Part shown: positions 41,411-50,387 of the stretch, piece after piece | How positions within the stretch are numbered: the stretch's first letter is position 1 | How the letters are laid out: each line of letters opens with the position of its first letter | Origin: JACCYX01 sp964610045 | GTDB taxonomy: Bacteria; Chloroflexota; Chloroflexia; Thermomicrobiales; UBA6265 | Direction of reading: 5' to 3' | Assembly: GCA_964610045.1 (NCBI GenBank) | Contig: CAZSUN010000004.1 | Coordinates: forward strand, 1 to 64,000 | DNA length: 64,000 nt | The notes under the pieces: model-generated | What the model saw: only the letters and a program-made list of their open reading frames with translations | The model's database searches: none | Told to the model about the DNA's origin: nothing | Made by a program: the position numbers and the translations under genes

Positions 41411-42301
41411 TCACGCCTTCACCGCACCCGACGTCACCCCCTTGATGAAGTACTTCATGCCGACCGAGAACACGATCAGTTGTGGCAGCGTCGCCACGAT
41501 GTATCCCGCCGTCTGCTTGCCCAGGTCCGGCCGCGTCGAGAACTCGTTGGAGACCGGGTTGTACCGCTCCAGCGCGAGCATGATCGTCTCCTGCCGCTGC
41601 TGCAGCATCAGGCTCGGCCAGATGAAATCACTGTAGATGGCGACGAAGTTCATGATCGCCACCGTCACCAGGATCGGGAACGCCAGCGGCAGCGCAATCC
41701 GGATCAGCGATTGCCATTCGCTGGCGCCATCGATCCTGGCCGCCTCGAAGATTTCCGCCGGCTGGCTCCGGAAGAACGTCGTGATCAGGAAGATCCCGAA
41801 CGGCAGGCCTCCGGCGACATAGAAGATCACCAGGCCCCAGAGCGACCCCCGCAGGTTGAGGTCGTTCGCGAGGATGAAGTGCGGGGTGAGCAGGATCACC
41901 CCCGGAATCATCATCACCGAGAGCACCATGTAGAACACGATCTCCCGTCCCGGGAACCGGATCCGCGCGAAGGCATACGACGCCAGCGCGCTGATCAGCA
42001 GGATCCCGAAGATCGACGTTCCGGTCACGATCAGGGTCCGCACCGCCGACGGGATCAGGTCGGTCATCGCCGTCTGGTAGTTGTCCCAGTAGAGCGGCCA
42101 CGGCCATGCCCAGAAATCGATGTAGATCATGATCGAGCGCCGCAGCGAGAGCGAGATCATGAGGGCGAAAATGAAGAAGGTCAGGAAGAGGAAGACGAGC
42201 AGGATTGCGTAGTGCAGCGCGGTCCCGAACCGCGCCCGGAACGCCTTCCACCGCTTGCCCTTGCCTGCCGGCGTCGTGGCCGGCACCGCCTGCGTGCTCA
42301 T
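41411..42301 (-). CDS. sugar ABC transporter permease, MalG type
   Basis: The 296-residue permease has six hydrophobic segments. The cytoplasmic EAA loop that docks the ATPase reads EAARIDGASEWQSLIRIALPLAFP (about residues 195-218). The C-terminus (GMKYFIKGVTSGAVKA) is the usual MalG-type ending. AGGGG lies nine bases before the ATG at 42301. It pairs with the MalF-type permease encoded upstream and the binding protein. An MsmX-like ATPase, not in the window, must energise it. Confidence 0.93.
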   Translation of the reverse strand: MSTQAVPATTPAGKGKRWKAFRARFGTALHYAILLVFLFLTFFIFALMISLSLRRSIMIYIDFWAWPWPLYWDNYQTAMTDLIPSAVRTLIVTGTSIFGILLISALASYAFARIRFPGREIVFYMVLSVMMIPGVILLTPHFILANDLNLRGSLWGLVIFYVAGGLPFGIFLITTFFRSQPAEIFEAARIDGASEWQSLIRIALPLAFPILVTVAIMNFVAIYSDFIWPSLMLQQRQETIMLALERYNPVSNEFSTRPDLGKQTAGYIVATLPQLIVFSVGMKYFIKGVTSGAVKA

Positions 42302-42449
42302 GGCTGGCACCCCTCTCTGCCGGACGGGGCACTGTAGGGCTGCCGAGCTTGTCCCGGCCCCGAGCGTCGCGCGATCGAGCGCAGGGCGATGTCTGGCCGC
42401 ACCGGGCGGCCACGGAGGGTCGCCCCTACGTGTGCCCGCGTGTTTCGGC

Positions 42450-42479
42450 CGTTTGTAGGGGCCGACTCCATGTCGGTCC
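42450..42479. repeat. 30-base intergenic repeat, family 2
   Basis: CGTTTGTAGGGG is followed by CCGACTCCATGTCGGTCC, which can form a hairpin. It sits in the roughly 310-base space between the two permease genes, which is otherwise filled with GC-rich imperfect palindromes and has no gene. Confidence 0.6.
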
Positions 42480-42610
42480 TGCTACCCCTGCCGGCACCTG
42501 ACGCCTGTGACCGGGATCTGCGGGAGGACACACGCGGCGCAGGCACTCGACTGTCGCGTAGTCTCTGATGCGCCGCTGGTCCTCCCCTACGAGAAGCGCT
42601 GACGTATTGG

Positions 42611-44590
42611 CTACGCATCCTCCACCCCCTCGTTGCGCCGCAGCCGCAGCACCAGGAACGTCGCCACCAGGATGATCAGGAACAGGATCACCCCCACCGC
42701 CGACGCATACCCGAAGTCGCCGTCCGAGATCCGCATGTACATCTGGAGCGCCGGGATGTAGGTCGTCATCCCGGGACCGCCGCGGGTCAGGATGAAGATC
42801 GAGACGAACCCCTGCACCGTTCCCGCGATCGCGAAGAAGAGCAGGATCCGGAACTGCGGAATCAGCAGCGGCAGGTCGATGTTGCGGAATCGCTGCCAGA
42901 CCGAGGCGCCATCCACCTTCGCCGCGTCGAAGTAGTCGGCGTTGATGTTCAGCAGTCCGCCCAACAGGATCAGCAGCGCGAAGGCGTCCACCCACGGGAA
43001 CCCGACCCCGATGATCGCCCACAGCGCCGTCTCCGGATTGCCGAGCCAGGCGGTTTGCCACCCTTCCAGCCCAAAGGCGCCCAGCAGTTCGTTGATCAAC
43101 CCGGTGTCGGGATCGTAGATCTGCCGCCACATCAGGGTGAAGACCAGCCCCGGCACCACCGTCGGCAGGATGAACAGCGTCCGGAAGATGTACGAGTGCC
43201 ACGAGTTCCGCAGCCAGAACACCAGTTCGGCGATCAGCAGCGGCACCGTCAGCGTCTTGACGATGCTCGTCAGGGTGATGATCAGCATGTTCCGGATGCC
43301 GACCTTGAAGTACGGGTCGTGGAACAGGATGTCCCGGTAATTCTCCAGCCCGACCCACTTCGTGATCGCTCGCAGGCTGTAGTTGGTGAACGAGTAGTAG
43401 AACGCCATCGCCGCCGGGTAGTAGCTGAACATCACGATCAGGACGATGGCGGGCAATACGAAGACGTAGGCGATCCGTGTTTTCCACGCCTGCTTCCCCA
43501 CCCGCAACGTCGTCTTCCGGTACCGGTCGACCACCGCGATGATGACGCCGGTCGCCAGGACCGCCAGCACGCCGTTTGCGATGACCCAGCCGAGCCGCAG
43601 GTTCGAGGCGCTGGTCGCGCTCGACGCCGCCGATGGATCGAGGTATTGCCACTCGCCACTGCGGGGAATCACGATCCAGCCATCCTCACCGATCGGCAGG
43701 ATCGCTTCGAGATCGACCTCGCGGGCAACAGTGCCGCTGTAAACCGTCGCTCCCGTATCGCTGAGGGTGGTGAACGCGCCGTTGGCATCGCCAACCAGCA
43801 CCTGCCCACCTTCCGTGTCGTAGGCGAGCCCGCGCACCGGGTACTGTCCGACCGAGGTCGTCCATTCCGGCGTCCCGTCGCTGCCGACCAGGCTGACATT
43901 GCCCTTGTCGTCCCCGGCGAGGATGCCGTCGATCGCCGGGACCGCGGTCACCCGGGTAACCGGCGCGGTGAGTTGGGTCATCCAGACAGGCGCGTCGGGA
44001 GATGCCGGGGTCAGGTACCCGACATTCGAGTTCCCGGTCCCGAATACCACGCCATCCTGCCAGGCCGCCATCGAGGTGACCGGCTGCGCGACCTGGTAGG
44101 TGAATCGCGCCTCGGTTTCGCCTGGCCCGAAGAAGCTGATGTAGAACCGGATCCCGAACGCCCCGACCCCGTGTGCGACGTAGACGCCATCGTCAGTTGC
44201 GACCAGCGCCAGCACCCGGCCGTTGACTTCGCGGGCGAGGCCAGGCGCGAACCCGGCGGCGTACTCCTGCACCACGCCGCTGGCCGTGCCAACCAGGATC
44301 GTGCCATCGGGTCCGGAGGCGATGGCGCCAACCGTCTCCTCGACCTGGACCAGGCCGGTCTCGACCAGGGTTGCATCCCGGGCCGAGACGATGTTGCTGC
44401 GGGTTGCGGTGATCACCCCGGCATCCGGGCCAGGTGCGGCGGCGATCAGGCCGTCGCTTTCGACCCCGGCCGGGGTGAGCAGGGTTGAGCCGGATTCTGC
44501 CCGGCTGGTCAACAGCCAGAACAGGCCGTTCACCGCCAGCGCCAGGACAACGAACCCGATGACGAGCGTACGTTTGCGGGACCCGGTCAT
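42611..44590 (-). CDS. MalF-type sugar permease fused to an N-terminal beta-propeller-like domain
   Basis: The 659-residue protein has an N-terminal anchor (TLVIGFVVLALAVNGLFWLL) and then about 300 residues of repeated short strands typical of a PQQ/WD-like propeller: IASGPDGTILVGTASGVVQEY, VLALVATDDGVYVAHGVG, GILAGDDKGNVSLVGSDG and VRGLAYDTEGGQVLVGDANG. A second anchor (near residue 330) leads into a normal MalF permease with six segments and the EAA loop DAAKVDGASVWQRFRNIDLPLL. By topology the propeller is outside the cell, where it could bind sugar or the binding protein. MalF proteins usually lack it. It lies between the binding-protein gene and the MalG gene. Confidence 0.88.
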   Translation of the reverse strand: MTGSRKRTLVIGFVVLALAVNGLFWLLTSRAESGSTLLTPAGVESDGLIAAAPGPDAGVITATRSNIVSARDATLVETGLVQVEETVGAIASGPDGTILVGTASGVVQEYAAGFAPGLAREVNGRVLALVATDDGVYVAHGVGAFGIRFYISFFGPGETEARFTYQVAQPVTSMAAWQDGVVFGTGNSNVGYLTPASPDAPVWMTQLTAPVTRVTAVPAIDGILAGDDKGNVSLVGSDGTPEWTTSVGQYPVRGLAYDTEGGQVLVGDANGAFTTLSDTGATVYSGTVAREVDLEAILPIGEDGWIVIPRSGEWQYLDPSAASSATSASNLRLGWVIANGVLAVLATGVIIAVVDRYRKTTLRVGKQAWKTRIAYVFVLPAIVLIVMFSYYPAAMAFYYSFTNYSLRAITKWVGLENYRDILFHDPYFKVGIRNMLIITLTSIVKTLTVPLLIAELVFWLRNSWHSYIFRTLFILPTVVPGLVFTLMWRQIYDPDTGLINELLGAFGLEGWQTAWLGNPETALWAIIGVGFPWVDAFALLILLGGLLNINADYFDAAKVDGASVWQRFRNIDLPLLIPQFRILLFFAIAGTVQGFVSIFILTRGGPGMTTYIPALQMYMRISDGDFGYASAVGVILFLIILVATFLVLRLRRNEGVEDA

Positions 44591-44655
44591 GTTCCTCCCG
44601 TGGGGGTGGACGTTTCAGGCAGGCCGGCGTGCGACCCCGATGACAACTCCGTAGC

Positions 44656-44799
44656 GGCGGACCTGCCGCCGTCGCTGGAGACTCCTCCGCAACCGAGGTG
44701 CAGGCGGCTGTTGTCCGCCCGGCATCGATTGAGGGCGGACGACAGCCGCGACCAGATCCCGGTATGGCGTCGTGCTGGTCAGGTCGCGGCAGGTCCGCC
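44656..44799. repeat. nested double palindrome
   Basis: Outer arms GGCGGACCTGCCGC (44656-44669) and its exact complement (44786-44799) enclose an inner hairpin: 44704-44720 pairs with 44733-44749 at 16 of 17 positions around a 12-base loop. It lies between the binding-protein and MalF genes, a common place for a hairpin that stabilises or limits the downstream part of the message. Confidence 0.65.
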
Positions 44800-44830
44800 C
44801 CTACGGATGGAGTGCCTCCGGATCGTCGCC

Positions 44831-46420
44831 CTACGTCCCCGGCTGGCGCGCCGGATCGTCGACGTCATCCTGTGTCAGCTGCATCAGTTCCAGGTACGAG
44901 TCCCAGTTGTCCTCGTGGTACTGCTGGAGTTGCGTTGCATAGTCCTCCGGCGTCACGTCGCCGTTGAGGGCCGATGCCAGCAGGTTGTGGAGGTTCTCGG
45001 TGTGCTCCGCCCCGGCGCCGGCCGTCCAGAAGCCGTTGTAGGCGGCCTCGGCGTTGCCCATCTCCACCAGGTCGGCGAACAGCGCGGTCTCCTGTTCGGG
45101 CACCGTTACCCCGGTCACCTGGAGGGGACCGGCTGGCGAGAAGCCCGGCGATGCCCATTGCGCATCCAGCCACGGCTGGTATCCGACGTGGCTCAGCCAG
45201 AACATCGCCACGTCGACCGAGAGATCGGTCTGCGCCTGGTCCTTCTCAATGACGCTGACGTATTCGCCGGAAGCTGATTCCACCGAGCGCGGCTGGCTCT
45301 GGATGAGGTCGCCTTCCATGGCCGGGTTCTCGAATGTGGCCCAGTTGAACGTTTGGACCGAACCGGCCTCGATCTCGAGTTGCTCCAGTCGTTCCGGGCT
45401 GAGTTCGGCCATGTCCGCCGTCAGCTGCCCGAGGTTCCAGGAGCCGTCCGGAATGATCGCCACCTGCTGCTGCAGGAACTTGGTGTAGGTGTCGGTGGTG
45501 ACGTACATGTCCTCGGTCGCGTACTGCGGGAAGACCGCCTTGAGGTTGGTGACGAGGTCGATCACTTCGGGCGTGTCGAACCGCAACATGCCGTCCTGGA
45601 CGCCCTTCATGAACCGCTGCACGTTGTAGGTGTAGAGGTTGTGGATCATCGGCTCGGCGGGATCGAAGGTGAACGCGCCGTCGAAATCCGGGTCGAAGTT
45701 CCAGTCGCCCTCCTGGGCGCGCACCGTTTCGACCCAGTTGACGTGGTACTGGTCGAAGTAGACCTCGGCGAACCACTGCGGCAGCTGCCAGTTGAAGTTA
45801 ATGCCGATCGGGGTGATCCCGGCGGCGCTCAGCGTCTCGCAGGTGGTGATGAACTCGGACCAGGTCGTCGGCGTCGCGGTGATCCCCGCCTGCTCGAACA
45901 GGTCCTTGTTGTAGAACCAGTTGATGTGCACCGCCCGGGTCGGCAGCATGATCCGGTTGCCGGCTGGATCGAGCGCGCGGATCAGGTCCCAGTTGAGGTC
46001 GGCATCCCAGATCTGCTCCGAGTACGGGTTCGTTGCCCCGCGGTACATGTCGAGGTTGACATAGCCGCGGAACGTCGCCTGGTAGTTGCCGGCCACGATA
46101 TCGAGGGCAATGTCGTCGGCGGCCAGCTGCGTGCCAAGCCAATTGGCGTACTCGCCGCCGCGATCTGCCGTGTCCCAGGCGATTTCCACATCGGGTTGCC
46201 GCTCCCGGTAGGCGTTGGTCAGGGCGGCCTTCACGTCATCAGTCGGATTGTTGTTGGTGGCGATCACCACCCGGCCCGAAAGGGTCTGCGGCGCGGCCAA
46301 CTGGTAGCTGCCGCGAGACGACGGCGCGGCGTATGCGCCGTTCCGGGAGAGGAGGCCGAGGGATGTCGCGCCGGCGCCGGCCTTGAGGGCGGTGCGTCGT
46401 GAAAGACGTGGCTGGGTCAT
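44831..46420 (-). CDS. sugar ABC transporter substrate-binding protein, TAT-exported
   Basis: The 529-residue extracytoplasmic solute-binding protein (family 1 style) begins with a twin-arginine signal (LSRRTALKAGAGATSLGLL). The mature part starts with GRVVIATNNNPTDDVKAAL and contains EIAWDTADRGGEYANWLGTQLAADDIALDIVAG, FYNKDLFEQAGI (typical of sugar-binding proteins) and IIPDGSWNLGQL. It is about 100 residues longer than many maltose-type binding proteins. GGACT/AAAGGA stands before the ATG at 46420. The GntR regulator gene lies 112 bases upstream on the same strand. The sugar cannot be deduced, but the downstream hydrolase suggests an oligosaccharide or glycoside. Confidence 0.92.
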   Translation of the reverse strand: MTQPRLSRRTALKAGAGATSLGLLSRNGAYAAPSSRGSYQLAAPQTLSGRVVIATNNNPTDDVKAALTNAYRERQPDVEIAWDTADRGGEYANWLGTQLAADDIALDIVAGNYQATFRGYVNLDMYRGATNPYSEQIWDADLNWDLIRALDPAGNRIMLPTRAVHINWFYNKDLFEQAGITATPTTWSEFITTCETLSAAGITPIGINFNWQLPQWFAEVYFDQYHVNWVETVRAQEGDWNFDPDFDGAFTFDPAEPMIHNLYTYNVQRFMKGVQDGMLRFDTPEVIDLVTNLKAVFPQYATEDMYVTTDTYTKFLQQQVAIIPDGSWNLGQLTADMAELSPERLEQLEIEAGSVQTFNWATFENPAMEGDLIQSQPRSVESASGEYVSVIEKDQAQTDLSVDVAMFWLSHVGYQPWLDAQWASPGFSPAGPLQVTGVTVPEQETALFADLVEMGNAEAAYNGFWTAGAGAEHTENLHNLLASALNGDVTPEDYATQLQQYHEDNWDSYLELMQLTQDDVDDPARQPGT

Positions 46421-46532
46421 GGTCTGGGGAGTCCTTTCGCGGATGAACCGGGTACGCGAGGGTCGTGATTCCCACACACGTATGGGCCTGTTTCGTCCTC
46501 CTTCCGTCTGAGGTGTTTCCGAAGTGCCGTAC

Positions 46533-47270
46533 TCAATCCGGAGGGTGTTTCCCGTCGGGCGTCGAAAGCTCTGACTGCACCACATCCAGCGTGTAGCGAA
46601 TGTGGATGGCCATCGATGTGGCGGCGAGGTCGGCACTGCCTGCCTCGATCGCCTGGAGGATTGCCTGGTGATGGTCGAGTGCGATCTGCATTTGGCCTGC
46701 CCGGTCGGCGAACAGCTGGACGACATCGCTCTGCATGTCGCGGGCAGTGGCGACCGCGACAGCGAGGTAGGGATTCCCGCTCGCTGCCGCCACCGCCAGG
46801 TGAAAACTCGTATCCGAGTCCCCGAATCGCTTCCAGTCGTCGCCATCGGTGGTTGCATCGACGATGGCGATGGCTGATTTCAGGGACTCCAGGTCGTCGT
46901 CGGTGCGGCGGGTCGCCGCAAGCCGGGCGGCTTCGACTTCAAGGACTCCGCGAAATTCGAACAGGCGCTCGATCGATTCCGCATTGGGCGAAACCGACAG
47001 GGTGAAGGCGCGGGTGATCGTTGGAATCGGGTCGTTTCGCACGAAAATGCCACTGCCCTGACGAGATTCGACCAGGCCGCTCGCGGCGAGCACCTTGATC
47101 GCCTCCCGCACCACGCTCCGGCTGACTCCGAACGATTCGGCAAGCTCGCGTTCGGTCGGCAGCTTCGATCCGCGTGGGTAGCGTCCCTCGCGAATGGCCT
47201 GCTGGACCTGGGCCACGATCTGCTCGTACGACCGCACGACGGAAACCATGTTGAAATCGGAGTGCGTCAT
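46533..47270 (-). CDS. FadR-subfamily GntR transcriptional regulator
   Basis: The 245-residue regulator has an N-terminal winged helix (QIVAQVQQAIREGRY, LPTERELAESFGVSRSVVREAIKVLAASGLV) and a C-terminal FCD helical ligand domain with metal/ligand positions in DSDTSFHLAVAAASGN and DHHQAILQAI. These proteins respond to sugar acids or other carboxylates. It heads the sugar-uptake and acid-sugar cluster and should control it. GGAGAG lies just before the ATG at 47270. A partial palindrome at 47291-47302 is a likely operator. Confidence 0.93.
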   Translation of the reverse strand: MTHSDFNMVSVVRSYEQIVAQVQQAIREGRYPRGSKLPTERELAESFGVSRSVVREAIKVLAASGLVESRQGSGIFVRNDPIPTITRAFTLSVSPNAESIERLFEFRGVLEVEAARLAATRRTDDDLESLKSAIAIVDATTDGDDWKRFGDSDTSFHLAVAAASGNPYLAVAVATARDMQSDVVQLFADRAGQMQIALDHHQAILQAIEAGSADLAATSMAIHIRYTLDVVQSELSTPDGKHPPD

Positions 47271-47290
47271 CAACTCTCCGGATGATCAGG

Positions 47291-47302
47291 TTGTCAGACC
47301 AA
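47291..47302. promoter_or_regulatory. possible GntR/FadR operator
   Basis: TTGTCAGACCAA reads TTGGTCTGACAA on the other strand, an imperfect palindrome of the type bound by FadR-like repressors. It lies 20 bases upstream of the regulator start, which fits autoregulation. A sister site before the binding-protein gene was not identified. Confidence 0.4.
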
Positions 47303-47702
47303 TACGCGCATCATACCTGTCCACCAATGGCTGTCAAGTGCCCATTCCGACTCTATCCACCCCGTTCTCGTCGCCGAAGGCTCGCGAATTGGGTGTAGGC
47401 ATGTGTAGGGGGGACCAAGGCGGCACAATCAGTCCCTTTGGCTGGATGCAGCCTGCCGCCAGGAAGCCTGTCCTGAGCGAAGCGAAGGATGTCCTCCCGA
47501 ATCGCGCTGGGCCACGCAACCGAAGAACCCGCGGGATGCCGCGCCAACCCGGACACACCCCGCCAGACCGCTGACCCGGCTCGTGTAGGGACAGCCCAGG
47601 CGCCCAGCGCCGTGTGGCTGTCCTGATTCCATTCATTCGCCCTCCGGGCCGGAGCAACTCCACCCTCCCGTGGCAGAAGGGTCATGCCGGATACTGGCGG
47701 CG
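47303..47702. other. intergenic region without gene
   Basis: I see no reading frame with a ribosome site here. It contains a dispersed repeat with CCTGAGCGAAGCGAAGGAT (47472-47490) and otherwise unremarkable GC-rich text. Confidence 0.6.
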
Positions 47703-49463
47703 CTATCCCCGGTCCAGCACCACGGGCGACGCGGCTGGCGGAATCGTTAACCCGAGGGTGGCGTCGCTGCAGGTATAGCCGTAAGTCGGGCTGGCGAAGA
47801 AGATCCAGTCCAGCGGATCCATCGGCATCACGCCCGCCGATCCACCGCCGACGAACGTCTCCGCCTCGATCGTGAACGACCCAGGATCGACCTCGACGAT
47901 CGCGATTGTGCCAGGTTCCGTCACCTCGTAGGTGGCGGTCGCCGTGCCGCTGATCCGCACCGCCACCTCCACCATCACCCCCGCCGCCGAGGCGCTGCCG
48001 TGCAGTTCGAAATCGGATGCGCTGTAGGTGATCGTGGTGGGAGAGAACGTGAACGCCATCCCGCCGCTGGCGCCCTCGAACGTGATCCCGGTCGCACCGG
48101 CGGTGGCGAGCGCCGCCTGCATGAAGGCGTTGTAGTCGGTCACCACCCAGTTTCCCTGCAGGCACGAATCGGTCGATGCCTCGTCGCATTCGTCGCTGGC
48201 ATCGACCGTGGCGGTGACTGTTGCCGGCGACGAGGCGACCCCTTCTTCACCGACCGTCGTGAACACGCTGTACCAGGCGCGGCCATCGCCGCAGTCAACC
48301 GCCATCGGCGCCAGCCCCCATGTCCCGCCCTCGGCCCGGAAACCGTGCAGGGATTCTCCAGCGGTCTCCTCCAGGCTGATGCGGTACGACATCGACGGAT
48401 CGAACGAGAGTTGGCGACGGCGAACCACGAACGGGTCCACCTTCGCTTCGAGTGTTCCGGAGGCATTGAACGATACGGTGGGCGGGTAGGTTGGCGCGAA
48501 CGGAATCGCCGCGCCGGAGGTGTCCATCAATGTGCCGTCGAGATACGACTCGGCAAAGCCCTGGAACAGGTCGTCCATGCCGGACCAGGCCCGCAGCGCG
48601 GCCTGGTGATCGGCCTCGCTGCCCTTGACCGGCAGCGTTGCCAGCAGGTCGATGATCTGGGCGTCGCCGATGGTGTTGCCGAGGTACTGGAAGAAGAACG
48701 AGGCCGCATAGCTGAACTGGGTGATCGGGGAGGTCTCGGACTGCGCGTCGAAATCGGCGATCCACTGCCATTCCGCGTTCGTTGTCGGGTACACGACGTT
48801 GCTGAAGTAATCCGCGGAGCCGTCGAGCCACCAGCCATCGGTGGCGTACTCGAACCCCGCGCCTTCCACGAAGTTCCAGTCCTGGAAGCAGTGGAACAGT
48901 TCGTGGGCGACGATCTGCTTGAAATCGTCCGGCCCGCTCAATCCCCCCAGCGGGTACAGCACCACCGCGCATGGCTCATCGCTGTACGGCTCCACCAGCG
49001 CTTCGTCGGCGCCCGAGGTTGCGGCGCCATCCGCCTGTTCGAGCGCGAATACCACCGTCACCGAACCGACCGTGCCCAACCCGCTGTACACGGCGATCGA
49101 GTCGCGGATTGCCTGCACGGCCGATTCCAGGTAGGGCGTGCCCCAGCCTGCGGTGGCGGACCACTCCGCCGGGTAGACCACGCGGTAGTTGTTGCCGCTG
49201 ATACCCTCGTCTGCATAGTCGAGGCAGTACGAGAGGCCGGTGCCGGTCCTTGGAAACCCGGTGGACCACAACGACCCGCAGTCGAACGCACCGCCTGGCG
49301 GTCCTGCGTCCGGGAGCACCAAGCGGTGCGATTCCGGCTGGTGCGCGGGTGCCATCGCGCGTTCCGGCTCCGCCCGAACGGTGGACGCGGCCAGCGCGCC
49401 CATGGTGGACGATGGCAGGAACGTCAGGACGAAGAGGACGATCGCGACAATCCTGCGGATCAT
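47703..49463 (-). CDS. secreted metallopeptidase-like protein
   Basis: The 586-residue exported protein has a signal peptide (IVAIVLFVLTFLPSSTMGALAA). HELFHCF at about residues 187-193 resembles an HExxH zinc site, and 20 residues later WWLDGSADYF resembles the WxxEGxAxY block of gluzincin-like peptidases, with Asp where the third Glu ligand is expected. The C-terminal half is beta-rich with several Cys pairs and a VTATVDASDECDEASTDSCL segment. It may be a peptidase or an inactive relative. It has its own region with no close partner. The sequence ends without an anchor motif. Confidence 0.7.
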   Translation of the reverse strand: MIRRIVAIVLFVLTFLPSSTMGALAASTVRAEPERAMAPAHQPESHRLVLPDAGPPGGAFDCGSLWSTGFPRTGTGLSYCLDYADEGISGNNYRVVYPAEWSATAGWGTPYLESAVQAIRDSIAVYSGLGTVGSVTVVFALEQADGAATSGADEALVEPYSDEPCAVVLYPLGGLSGPDDFKQIVAHELFHCFQDWNFVEGAGFEYATDGWWLDGSADYFSNVVYPTTNAEWQWIADFDAQSETSPITQFSYAASFFFQYLGNTIGDAQIIDLLATLPVKGSEADHQAALRAWSGMDDLFQGFAESYLDGTLMDTSGAAIPFAPTYPPTVSFNASGTLEAKVDPFVVRRRQLSFDPSMSYRISLEETAGESLHGFRAEGGTWGLAPMAVDCGDGRAWYSVFTTVGEEGVASSPATVTATVDASDECDEASTDSCLQGNWVVTDYNAFMQAALATAGATGITFEGASGGMAFTFSPTTITYSASDFELHGSASAAGVMVEVAVRISGTATATYEVTEPGTIAIVEVDPGSFTIEAETFVGGGSAGVMPMDPLDWIFFASPTYGYTCSDATLGLTIPPAASPVVLDRG

Positions 49464-49590
49464 GCGGACCTCCCGGGGGGCTCAACCGGTTCATGCAGAT
49501 GGACACTGATGCCATCCTAGCGTCCGGCGGGGCCAAGTCAATGGGTCATGCGCGGGCGGATGGCAACCGTCGAGCGGCCCCTGTCCTTCG

Positions 49591-49599
49591 TGGTACACT
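49591..49599 (+). promoter_or_regulatory. extended -10 of tRNA-Cys
   Basis: TGGTACACT is identical to the element in front of RNA copy A (minus strand 1465-1457). It lies about 50 bases before tRNA-Cys. No strong -35 is visible. Confidence 0.45.
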
Positions 49600-49648
49600 C
49601 TGGCGTCAACGACGTCGCGCCTGGCAGATGGTGGCCGCGCGGTTTCAT

Positions 49649-49719
49649 GGCGCCATAGCCAAGCGGTAAGGCACGGGTCTGCAAAACCCTGATCGCCGGT
49701 TCGAATCCGGCTGGCGCCT
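49649..49719 (+). tRNA. tRNA-Cys (GCA)
   Basis: The 71-base cloverleaf has acceptor GGCGCCA/TGGCGCC, D arm GCC-AAGCGGTAA-GGC, anticodon arm CGGGT-CTGCAAA-ACCCT with anticodon GCA, a short variable loop GATC and T arm GCCGG-TTCGAAT-CCGGC. The discriminator is T, as usual for tRNA-Cys. CCA is not encoded. This normal tRNA shows that the odd anticodon arm of the tRNA-like RNAs is a real difference. Confidence 0.95.
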
Positions 49720-49793
49720 CCCACAACCGGATTCCCCCGCCGATCGACACCCCCGCGGTGTCGATTTTCGTTCCCCGTCACCGGAGAACTTCC

Positions 49794-50372
49794 ATGTCCA
49801 TCGCTGACCTCACTCCTGCGCAGGAACTCCCGCATGAAACACGTACTGGCAGCGAGACGATCTACGACCAACCCTGGCTGAAAGTGCGGATCGACGATGT
49901 CACGCTGCCGTCGGGCCGGGCGGGTCAACGCGCCGTGGTTCAGCGCCCGCAATCGGTCGTCATCATTCCGGTGACCGCCGAGCGCGAAGTGCTGGTGATC
50001 CGCCAGTACCGCTATGCGGCCGACCGGTACCTGATCGAACTCCCGGCCGGACTCATCGATCCCGGTGAGGATGCCCTTGTTACCGCCGCGCGCGAACTGA
50101 TCGAGGAAACCGGCCACGAACCCGGTTCCCTGCGGGTGCTGACCACGGTCTACATGAGCCCTGGCTACACCGACGAGCAGACGACCTACGTACTGGCCGA
50201 AGGGTGTCGCCCGGTTGACCACGCGCCCGATCCCGACGAGCCGATCCGGGTGGCGAAGCTTCCTCTGGCGGAGGTACCAGACCTGCTTGTCCCCGGCGAG
50301 ACGCTGGTTATCCAGGCCCAGGCCATGCTGGGTCTGATGTGGCTGCTGCGCATGCAACCCTTTCCATCGTAG
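49794..50372 (+). CDS. ADP-ribose-type NUDIX hydrolase
   Basis: The 192-residue hydrolase has the NUDIX box GLIDPGEDALVTAARELIEETGHE (about residues 87-110), preceded by VLVIRQYRYAADRYLIELPAG, the pattern of ADP-ribose pyrophosphatases. It should split ADP-ribose or a similar nucleotide sugar. GGAGAA stands before the ATG at 49794; a longer frame from 49758 overlaps sequence without protein character. It is 75 bases after tRNA-Cys and could share its transcript. Confidence 0.93.
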   Translation: MSIADLTPAQELPHETRTGSETIYDQPWLKVRIDDVTLPSGRAGQRAVVQRPQSVVIIPVTAEREVLVIRQYRYAADRYLIELPAGLIDPGEDALVTAARELIEETGHEPGSLRVLTTVYMSPGYTDEQTTYVLAEGCRPVDHAPDPDEPIRVAKLPLAEVPDLLVPGETLVIQAQAMLGLMWLLRMQPFPS

Positions 50373-50387
50373 GGCCATCCCACGGCT

